Positions 55,407-63,900 of a stretch of DNA of 64,000 bases are shown here, in pieces. Under the pieces are notes generated by a model that saw only the letters and a program-made list of their open reading frames with translations, searched no databases and was not told the DNA's origin. The translations under genes and the position numbers were made by a program. The DNA is taken from positions 4,328,923-4,392,922 of the forward strand of contig NZ_OY781918.1 of NCBI RefSeq assembly GCF_963677195.1. The letters run 5' to 3'. The stretch's first letter is position 1. Each line of letters starts with the position of its first letter. This DNA is from an uncultured Marinifilum sp. Lineage in GTDB: Bacteria; Bacteroidota; Bacteroidia; Bacteroidales; Marinifilaceae.

Positions 55407-56612
55407 TTACATTGCCTCTATAGATTTCTTAAGGTCAAGTGTACGCTGATCTGCTTCTTTTCCTGTTGATTTTATTTTCTCGATAGCTGTATTCACATTT
55501 TTCAAAGCCAATTCTTTATTTCCTTTTGTTTTGTATAAAAATGCATTACAAGTATATGCGTTAGGTAATTCTGGTTGAATTGCGATAGCTTTCTTAACCC
55601 ATTCCTCAACCTTTTGCAGTACGATTTTATTTTCAACAGCTTTAGGATTCATCAATAATTGGATTCCTGTACTTACCATCAAATTACAATACATTTCGTT
55701 ACTGTGATTTTTAGCAACTTCAAAATCCTTTTCTTTTAAGTCGATTAGTTTTTCGAACATTCCATTATTTAAATAAAACATTCCATAAAAATTATTTAGC
55801 ATACTTATAGTCTGTTTACCAGGAACAACTTTTTTGTAGGCATTTATTATATGGTCCAAGTCCTCAATACTGCTACCCATAGCTATTTTTCTCAAGTCTC
55901 CATAAAAAGTCATCATGATGAAACCCGAAACAGATTTTTCATCAGAAATTTCAATGAATTTTGCCTTATTTTCAACTACATAATTAAATTTTTCACTCTT
56001 ATAATCTCCGCCAATGCTCAAATAAGTTTTAAAATTATCGTCCTTAAATAAATCCTCGTTAGATAGATTACTTAAGAATTCACCTCCAACTTTTTTCAAT
56101 TCTGCTTCCAGGTAATTCTTTCTTAGCAGACTGATATACTTGGATACAATTGCCTTAGTTCTATCTCCTTCTTCGTACTTTACTCTCACATATTCAAGGC
56201 GCTCGGTAGGATCTGCAGACAATTTTGCATCGGCAATTAATCCTTCTGGATCTGTTCCTCCGACTCTTTTGTACAGAACATTTCCTTCTGCATCTAAATA
56301 CAGTAAAGTTGGAAAACCTTTTACACCATATTTTTTTAACAAAGCTGGCCCTTCTCCTTTTTCCATATCCATTTTAAGGTTCACGAAATTGGCATTGAAA
56401 TAATCACCAACTTCTTTTTGTGGGAATACATTTTTTGCCAAGTGTTTACACGGACCACACCAAACGGTATAACAATCCATAAACACCATTTTTCCTTCTG
56501 CTTTTGCCTTATCTAAAGCTTGCTGAAAACCGATGTGTTCAAATTCAATTCCTTGTGAAAAAACATTGCCGCAAATAAGCAATGCCACTATCATTCCAAA
56601 TATTTTTTTCAT
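55407..56612 (-). CDS. Secreted thioredoxin-fold protein with helical C-terminal half, module A
   Basis: This 401-residue protein has a signal peptide ending near VFSQ, WCGPC at 51-55 and cis-proline in KGFPTLLYLD. The helical C-terminal part contains a TPR-like stretch (PELPNAYTCNAFLYKTKGNK). It is a close paralog of the next gene: the first 26 residues differ at one position (MKKIFGM, then I or L, VALLICGNVFSQGIEFEH), and the bases just before both start codons are identical (AAAACAAAATACA). That points to a fairly recent tandem duplication. Confidence 0.88.
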   Translation of the reverse strand: MKKIFGMIVALLICGNVFSQGIEFEHIGFQQALDKAKAEGKMVFMDCYTVWCGPCKHLAKNVFPQKEVGDYFNANFVNLKMDMEKGEGPALLKKYGVKGFPTLLYLDAEGNVLYKRVGGTDPEGLIADAKLSADPTERLEYVRVKYEEGDRTKAIVSKYISLLRKNYLEAELKKVGGEFLSNLSNEDLFKDDNFKTYLSIGGDYKSEKFNYVVENKAKFIEISDEKSVSGFIMMTFYGDLRKIAMGSSIEDLDHIINAYKKVVPGKQTISMLNNFYGMFYLNNGMFEKLIDLKEKDFEVAKNHSNEMYCNLMVSTGIQLLMNPKAVENKIVLQKVEEWVKKAIAIQPELPNAYTCNAFLYKTKGNKELALKNVNTAIEKIKSTGKEADQRTLDLKKSIEAM

Positions 56613-56752
56613 TGTATTTTGTTTTAAATCATGTTACTGAGGTATAGAATGTACAAGCCACCTAAACCCCATTCCTATTTTTAATTATTATTTATATTAT
56701 AAAAAATTGAACGCCACATTAGGTTAGAACATATCGAATTACAATTCAGTTA

Positions 56753-57931
56753 TTATTTAATTCCTTTTGTAATATCAGAGATATAATCGCGAAAGAAATT
56801 AGATAAGAAATCATCCTTTCCTTCCAACTCTTTCAAGCAAGTTTTGCCAATTTCTGAAGCTGCAGTGGTATTTCCGGCAATAACATTCGCTTTAATCAAC
56901 AAAATCTTGTGCGAGATTTCTTTTCCCGGAATTACTTTCGATTTATTAGCCCATTCAACAGCTATTTTCTTATTTGCATAAGAAGAATAATCTTGATTTC
57001 TCAAATTAGAATACATTTTTTCTATCAACTCAAAATAAACCTTCTCTGTTTCAGCATAATCTGATATATACTCTTTAGCTGACATTTCGAAAGATGAAAA
57101 ATTACCATCTTTTAAAAGCTTAGTCCATTCCCCTTTCTTTGAAAAGCAGTCAATATTTTCAACTCCCCAATCAGCATATTTCTTAAGAAGTTCGTCATAA
57201 CCATTCTTACCATAACTACTAACTATATAAGGTTGAATTACTCTATTAATAGTTCTTTCAAATTCCCATGCATTGGATACATTAACAAACTCAGTTCTAT
57301 GCCTTACTATATATTCCATGGTTTTACTTTCAGGATTAATTCTGACATCTTTAATCATTTTCCAGCATAAAGCATCCAATTTCTCCTTATCTGATAGTTG
57401 TTTGAAGTATTCATCAAACTCACCTCTGGCATTGCAATCGAAAGCAAAATATTTTTGGGCTGTTTCAAAAGATCTATCACCATTATTCCATTTTTCAACA
57501 ATTGCGCCTACTCTTTTATCTTCATCAAATACAATTTTTGCCTCTTCTACCAAAGGCTCTGCCTCTTTATATCCTATCGAGATATGAAGGATTTTTCCAT
57601 CTCCATCCAACCACATTAAAGTTGGATATGCAGTAATTTTATATTTTTCTGCAATTTTTGGACTCACTCCATCATTTTTATCGGCTTGTAGCTTATAGCA
57701 AACAAAATTTTTATTGAAGTAATCTCCTACAAGCTTATTTGGAAATACCTGCTTCGATAATTTTTTACAAGGCCCGCACCAAGATGTGTACACATCCATA
57801 AACAATGGTTTATTCTGAGCTTTTGCTTTTGCTAGTGCTTCTTCGAAAGTGCCATGTTCAAATTCAATTCCTTGTGAAAAAACATTGCCACAAATCAACA
57901 ATGCCACTAACATTCCAAATATTTTTTTCAT
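56753..57931 (-). CDS. Secreted thioredoxin-fold protein with helical C-terminal half, module A
   Basis: This 392-residue protein has the same layout: signal peptide to VFSQ, WCGPC at 51-55 and cis-proline in TAYPTLMWLDGDG. The C-terminal 260 residues are helical and diverge strongly from the paralog encoded downstream, while the signal and active-site regions are conserved. It is separated from the TlpA gene upstream by a 340-base gap holding a terminator and two long hairpins, so it probably has its own promoter. Confidence 0.88.
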   Translation of the reverse strand: MKKIFGMLVALLICGNVFSQGIEFEHGTFEEALAKAKAQNKPLFMDVYTSWCGPCKKLSKQVFPNKLVGDYFNKNFVCYKLQADKNDGVSPKIAEKYKITAYPTLMWLDGDGKILHISIGYKEAEPLVEEAKIVFDEDKRVGAIVEKWNNGDRSFETAQKYFAFDCNARGEFDEYFKQLSDKEKLDALCWKMIKDVRINPESKTMEYIVRHRTEFVNVSNAWEFERTINRVIQPYIVSSYGKNGYDELLKKYADWGVENIDCFSKKGEWTKLLKDGNFSSFEMSAKEYISDYAETEKVYFELIEKMYSNLRNQDYSSYANKKIAVEWANKSKVIPGKEISHKILLIKANVIAGNTTAASEIGKTCLKELEGKDDFLSNFFRDYISDITKGIK

Positions 57932-58021
57932 TGTATTTTGTTTTAAGGTGTACCCCTATGTTATTATCTATATTGTAGACACAGGAGAATTACGAAAGGT
58001 CAGTGGAGAGATAATGTTTTT

Positions 58022-58038
58022 AGGTTAATTAAGGTTAA
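58022..58038 (+). promoter_or_regulatory. AGGTTAATTA direct repeat, site 3 (inverted)
   Basis: AGGTTAATTA directly followed by AGGTTAA, here on the plus strand, lies about 90 bases upstream of the minus-strand gene that starts at 57931. Orientation is opposite to the other two sites. Confidence 0.4.
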
Positions 58039-58077
58039 AATCTAATGATGAATTATTAATTAAGAATGATAAATTGA

Positions 58078-58128
58078 AAGTCAAAGGGTGACTAATTTAT
58101 AAAATGCTAATTAGTCACCCTTTGACTT
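58078..58128. repeat. Long hairpin repeat, copy 1
   Basis: A perfect 20-base inverted repeat, AAGTCAAAGGGTGACTAATT with its complement, surrounds an 11-base loop. A second copy starts at 58219; the two bracket the terminator of the TlpA gene. Confidence 0.9.
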
Positions 58129-58133
58129 CTCTA

Positions 58134-58165
58134 ACAAAAAAACAGCTCCCAAACTGGAAGCTGCT
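58134..58165 (-). terminator. Intrinsic terminator of the first TlpA gene of module A
   Basis: On the minus strand CAGCTTCC / GGGAGCTG (one G-U pair) is followed by seven thymines. It lies between the two long hairpin repeats. Confidence 0.8.
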
Positions 58166-58218
58166 TCACAAAAAACCGTTTTATCAGCTTATAAAGCAAT
58201 AAAACCACACGTATTTGA

Positions 58219-58269
58219 AAGTCAAGGGGTGACTAATTTACAAGATGCTTATTAGTCACCCTTTGACTT
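58219..58269. repeat. Long hairpin repeat, copy 2
   Basis: A 19-base inverted repeat, AAGTCAAGGGGTGACTAAT with ATTAGTCACCCTTTGACTT (one G-T pair), surrounds a 13-base loop. It lies five bases after the stop codon at 58274 and has the same orientation as copy 1. Confidence 0.9.
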
Positions 58270-58273
58270 ATTT

Positions 58274-59425
58274 CTATTTTAAAAGTTCTTCTAATTTTTC
58301 ATCAAGTTGTGTTCCTCTTAAATTCACTGCTACAATTTCACCTTTGGCATTTACCAGGAAGTTAGCAGGTACACCTTGTACACCATACATTTGAACTACA
58401 GGACTTGCATGTGCTTTTAAATCTCCAACATTAATCCATGGAATTTGCTCTTTATCTGAGGCTTTTTTCCATGATTTTTGTACATGATCCAAAGTGAAAG
58501 AGACAATCTCAAATTCTTTGTCTTTAAAATGTGAATAAGCTTTTTTCATGTGAGGAATTTCTGCACGACATGGCGAGCACCACGATGCCCAAAACTCTAC
58601 CAAAACATACTTATTTTCTTTTAATACATTAGCCAGATTAAACGATTCTCCTTCCAAATTTTTAGCAGTAAAATCCTGTACAATGCTACCAACTCCTACC
58701 GTTTTTCTATTTTTTGCAGCTTCCTCAGCCTTTTTCATACTGTATCTGTACATACTAATTTCTGGAACTGTTCCAATCTCTTTCTCCAAGCTTGCTAACT
58801 CCTCTTTAATATTTTCCATTCCTCGAAGATGAGAAATGCACAACAATCTCACATATGGATCTTCATGATTTTCAAATAGTTTTGTATATGCCACTTTTAA
58901 GAGATCCGTATGCTTTTTATAAAGTTTCATAAACTTATCCTTAGCCAACTGATCTTGCTCTTCTTTTTTTAATCCGTAGAATTTTTTAGAGAACTCATCC
59001 AACTCTTTTTTCGCAGAATTAATCTCCGCATTCTCAGCAATATCCCTAAAAATTATATCATTATAATTACCTCCTAAAATAGTAGCTTTCTTAGCATCTG
59101 TTTTCAGTTCCATTAGCAACTCTCCAGACTCTGCAATATAATTCTGTTTCCAACCTGCAAATTCACCATCCGAAGTATATATTCCTAAATAGGCCGATTG
59201 TGGGTGTTCAATTTCACCTGCAAGAATAAAGTTCCCCTCTATGATTTGTGCTTTTGCCAAAACTTTTAATCCTAAGTCAGAAGTATCTTGCACTGCTATT
59301 CTAAACTCATTACCATTATACTTGTCCCAACCAGTACCTGTAATGTGGTATTTATTATCTACTTGTGTTGTACAACTAGATATTATTGCTAAAAGAGCGA
59401 ATAATATAAAATTAAAACTTTTCAT
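58274..59425 (-). CDS. TlpA-like lipoprotein with CSPC active site, module A
   Basis: This 383-residue lipoprotein has lipobox IISSC (Cys18). A DUF4369-like beta domain (YHITGTGWDKYNGNEFRIAV) and a charged helical linker precede the redoxin domain, whose active site is WCSPC at 282-286: serine replaces the glycine of CGPC. The cis-proline is in VQGVPANFLVNAKG. It is the first redox gene after SusD of module A, from which it is separated by a UUCG-loop terminator. No promoter is evident in that short gap, so it may depend on read-through. Confidence 0.92.
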   Translation of the reverse strand: MKSFNFILFALLAIISSCTTQVDNKYHITGTGWDKYNGNEFRIAVQDTSDLGLKVLAKAQIIEGNFILAGEIEHPQSAYLGIYTSDGEFAGWKQNYIAESGELLMELKTDAKKATILGGNYNDIIFRDIAENAEINSAKKELDEFSKKFYGLKKEEQDQLAKDKFMKLYKKHTDLLKVAYTKLFENHEDPYVRLLCISHLRGMENIKEELASLEKEIGTVPEISMYRYSMKKAEEAAKNRKTVGVGSIVQDFTAKNLEGESFNLANVLKENKYVLVEFWASWCSPCRAEIPHMKKAYSHFKDKEFEIVSFTLDHVQKSWKKASDKEQIPWINVGDLKAHASPVVQMYGVQGVPANFLVNAKGEIVAVNLRGTQLDEKLEELLK

Positions 59426-59435
59426 TTTATTTAAT

Positions 59436-59462
59436 TTTTAAAAAGCCTCCGAAGAGGCTTTT
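59436..59462 (-). terminator. Intrinsic terminator at the SusD / redox boundary, module A
   Basis: On the minus strand AAAAGCCTC / GAGGCTTTT with a TTCG loop is followed by a T-run. It lies 31 bases after the susD stop codon and only 11 bases before the TlpA start codon. Confidence 0.85.
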
Positions 59463-59492
59463 ATTTATTATAAAACTATTTATTAAACTTGT

Positions 59493-60929
59493 TTAGTAAG
59501 TATTTTGCTCAACTGATCCACCAGTTAAGGTAATCACTTCCATAGGAATTGGACGAGCATATTTTCTCGTACCTGGTTCAAGTGAATATACTTTCGAAGT
59601 AGTAAAATCAATAGCAGACTCACCCACTTCAAAGTAATCTTTCGATAAAATTATTGGACTGATTAAACCTTCTGCATTTAAGCGTTTTACATCGTACCAT
59701 CTAAGCGATGTAAACGGAAATTCTCTCCATCTTTCATTGGCAATCAACTCCACAGCTTCTTTTACAGAACCTGCCACAGGTAATGCCGAATAATCGGCAG
59801 CAGCGAATCTATTTACTCTCACCTTTTCTACATTTTGCATGCAGGTCGTGAAATCATTATCTCTTGCTGCACATTCAGCAAGAATTAAATACATCTCGGC
59901 AACATCGGTACCTGTTAACAGATTACCATTTCTAGCATATGTCATATTATTCTCGGTTAAGCCAAAGAATGTTTTGAAGTAAGCATCCGAGAAGAAATAC
60001 TGCAATCTCAAATCTTCAGGTTCATAGACAGCCAATAATTCATTACTTGGAGTTATAAAATAGCCGGTTGCATCATCATAATACATTTTGTACTGACTTT
60101 CCCAGCTCGTATAAAATTCAGGACTATATGGAGCAATTCCTGATGTGTGAGCTACTAAAGAACCACCATATGAAGGCGATAAAGTAATGTCATTTTCTAA
60201 ATTTATCATTGTTGAATGAAGAGTAATCGCTTCTTCTGCATACTTCTTAGCATTAACAAAATCGTGAACATACAAGTAATATCTTGCTGCAAGGGCTGCT
60301 GCCGATGCATTACTTTCTCTCCAACTCTCGATTCTTGGTTTATCAATTTTCAGCCCTTCAATAAGATCAGCTTCAATTTGTTCAAAAGTTTCTTGTAATG
60401 AAGCTCTAACAGTTAATTGACCAAACTCCGTTTCATTCTTTAGAGGTATACCTAATTCGTCCCCATTCTCATTAGAAGGATACAAACAGTGTTTCAATGC
60501 CAAATTGAATTGCTTATAGGCCTTTATCAAGTGTACCTCAGCTTTTAAATTTGCCTTTTCATCAGCATCTCCTTCTAAACCATCAATTGAGTTGATTACA
60601 AAGTTTGCAAACCATATTGCTTCATAAGCTGCACTCCAAGAAGAATTACTAACGCTTGATATATCATCTTTCCAAACACTTTCCTGTATATCAGGAAAAC
60701 TTAACCAAGGTCCGAACACATTATATACTTCCTGAAAATACTCTTGGTCACCGCAAGTATTAGAAAAGTTAACATCTTTAATAAAACCTCCTGAGGTTCT
60801 ATTCAACAACAAGTTAATGTCAGAAACAAATTCCACTTCCTGCTGATTTTTATCTGGTTTTTCATCCAGGTACTCATCACAGGATGTAAAAAGAAATACT
60901 GTAATTAATATATATATTAAATTTTTCAT
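59493..60929 (-). CDS. SusD/RagB-family surface lipoprotein, module A
   Basis: This 478-residue lipoprotein has lipobox FTSC (Cys17) followed by DEYLDEKPDKNQ. TPR-like helices, EMYLILAECAARDNDFTTC and ANERWREFPFTSLRWYDVKR mark the RagB/SusD family. It starts 12 bases after susC and ends TGGSVEQNTY. It is the surface partner of the SusC whose gene runs out of the right edge of the window. Confidence 0.95.
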   Translation of the reverse strand: MKNLIYILITVFLFTSCDEYLDEKPDKNQQEVEFVSDINLLLNRTSGGFIKDVNFSNTCGDQEYFQEVYNVFGPWLSFPDIQESVWKDDISSVSNSSWSAAYEAIWFANFVINSIDGLEGDADEKANLKAEVHLIKAYKQFNLALKHCLYPSNENGDELGIPLKNETEFGQLTVRASLQETFEQIEADLIEGLKIDKPRIESWRESNASAAALAARYYLYVHDFVNAKKYAEEAITLHSTMINLENDITLSPSYGGSLVAHTSGIAPYSPEFYTSWESQYKMYYDDATGYFITPSNELLAVYEPEDLRLQYFFSDAYFKTFFGLTENNMTYARNGNLLTGTDVAEMYLILAECAARDNDFTTCMQNVEKVRVNRFAAADYSALPVAGSVKEAVELIANERWREFPFTSLRWYDVKRLNAEGLISPIILSKDYFEVGESAIDFTTSKVYSLEPGTRKYARPIPMEVITLTGGSVEQNTY

Positions 60930-60941
60930 CGTTATCCTTAT

Positions 60942-63900
60942 TTAAAATTTAAGATTTAATCCTAACGTATAAGTTCTTTCCGGCTTAAAGAAATATCCAT
61001 TTTTTGGATAATCTGGATCTATATCTTTATCATTAGCAGTCCATAACAAACCAACATTGCTTACATGAGCGTATAACTTTAATCCGGAACAACCCATTTT
61101 TGAAACAATAGATTTCGGCATTCTATACGACAACATCACCTCTTTAAATCGAATAAATGATGCATCCTCAATTCTTGATTGCAGATAATTAGAAGTTGGC
61201 CCATAGGACACATAATTTGGAACTGCCACTTCAGGTAAAGCAAACTCTCCTACCTCTTCGTGGTTTCCATTAATCATTTCATCCAAATTCTCGTGATGAT
61301 TCTGTCCATCGCCTCTAAATCCGTATCTAAAACCATCAGTTTTCATTTTATGACCGAATTTACCCGTTATAGTTGTAAGCAAACTAAACCCTTTGTATGA
61401 AAATTCATTCGTTAATGATGTTACGGTTGGTGCAATTCGACTTCCAGCATTCCACAATAGATCTGGGGCAAAAACTCCTGTACTACTTATATTGGTATTT
61501 GCGTCATAAACAGTACCATTTTTACCTATTACTGTAGGAATACCATTTTCATTTAAACCATTAGACTTATAGTACCACAATGGATACAGGGCATAACCTT
61601 CAACAAACTTTTTCGATCCTATATCACGAAGTAAGATATCAACCTCATTAACCTGAGTTACCTTATTCTTATTATAAGCAAAGTTTAGTATTGGTCTCCA
61701 CTTTACTTCACCAATTTTAAAGTTACCATTCAAGTTAAGTTCAATTCCCTTATTTTCCATTGCAGCGCCATTAAAAAACTGAGATGGCGTACCATCCGTT
61801 GACGGCAAAGAAATTCTTGCTAGCAGATCCTCACTTTTCTTATTGTAAACTTCCAGGCTACCAAATACTTTATTGCCAAACATGGCAAAGTCAAGTGCAA
61901 GATTTAACTGCTTCACTTTTTCCCATCCCAAAGTTGGATTTCCTAATTCTATTAAGGAAGCATAGTCTACGCCTGCACCAGAATAGGGTGTACTACCTGG
62001 ATTGAATTCCATTACAGGAACTCTTGCCGATTGAGAAGGAGAGTTACCATTCACTCCATAAGTTGTTCTCAATATTAATCGATCCAACCATTCATAATTA
62101 GCTAAGAAATCTTCTTTAGTAAGCTGCCAACTCGCTCCTACAGACCAAAATGGAGAATATCTAAATTTAGGGTCATCAACAACCAGATTTGAAGCATCAG
62201 TTCTAACACTACCGCTCAATGTATACTTGTCCTTAAAGGTATAGGCCATATTTGAATACAATGAGAAATTCTTCTGAGTTAAGAATTTTGTTTCTCCACC
62301 TCTAGATATATTAGTTGTTCTATAAGAAGGATAAAATGCCTGCGTTAAACCCGTATATTTATTTGGCACAACATTTCCGTAATTTCTAGGATTGTAGCCA
62401 TACAACCAGTCATCTTTTGTTTCAAACTTATTCCAACTTATCTCAGTACCTGCAATGTAGTTGAAACTGTGATCCCCATAGGTCTTATTGAAAGAAAATT
62501 GATTTCTAAAAAGAAGAGAGCTCGTTTGAGTATTCTTAATATATGCAATTTGTCCTGTTGGAACCTGATGTTCAGTAATTGTATAAGGATTTCCTAAAGT
62601 CAGTTGGTCATAATCGGTAACTGCTGAGGCATTGATTAACTGTCTTGTAAACCATGAATCTTCACCATAAATATTTTTGGTATCTATTGTTCCTCTTTCA
62701 TATTGAAAACTAGATTTAACATAAATTCCGTCGGCAATTTTAACATTCAAACCTCCATTAATTCTATGATTTAGAGTTTTTGTCTTAAAATTCTGAGACC
62801 TCATATTTTGTAATGGGTTATTCATAAAGCTATCATAAGCAAAACCATCAACATGAGTTAACAACTGATTCAGAACTTTCGTATTGTAAGTTCTTGGGCC
62901 ATTGGAATTAATGTGTGCATAATTACCATCTTCATCTAATAAAGTTTCGTATGGTGACATTTCTTTAATACTTCCAAGGCCCACACCACCACTTTTCTGA
63001 TTCTTGATTTGAGTCATTACGGCAATGTCAAAATCCAACCACTCTCGCACTTTCATGATATTTCTAAAGTTGATCAAGACATTGTCATCATGATCTTCTT
63101 TCATCACCTTATTGTTCTTGTTATACATTACAGAAAGTGAATACCTGTTTTTCTCTCCTTGTCCTCTTAAAGAGATATTATAATTCTGCGATGTAGCCTT
63201 ACGAAGCATTAAATCTTTAACCTGCTTTTTGTAGTCTTTTTTCATTAAACTTTGTAAGGCTGGAGTATCTAAAGTAAAATTAGCCCAGCCTGTTCCTCCA
63301 TTCGCCAAATGTGCCTTCTGCTGTTCTTCGAATTGATCATGACCAAAAGTCTGATTCAATCCAATGCTAGTAATACCTGTTGATACTTGACCATATCCTT
63401 GCTGCCATAACATCATCTCATACTTTAATTGAGATTCCGAGTTTGCAATAGGATTAGCATAAGCCAAATCCACATCATCACTAAACTTAGTATAAGCCTC
63501 TATATCAACCTGAATACCCTTTTTAGCATTTCCTTTTTTGGTAACAATAACAACTACTCCGTTGGCAGCTTTTGCCCCCCATATCGAAGCTGCTGCAGCA
63601 TCTTTCAACACAGTGATTTTATCAATGTCATTTCTGTTGATTGTTTCAAAACCGCCATCAATTGCGAATCCATCAACAACAATTAATGGATTTGGTGATG
63701 CTTGAGTTAAAGAAGATTCTCCACGAATTGCAATTTTTGTATTACCATTTTCATCAACTGTAGTTTGAATACCAGCAACTAATGATTCCAAATTGTCTCC
63801 AATTGTTTCATTCGGGCTGTTACTTACATTTTCGCTGCTTAAAACAGAAAATGAACCTGTAGCTCTTTCCTTAGAAATAGTTTGGTAACCTGTAACAACT

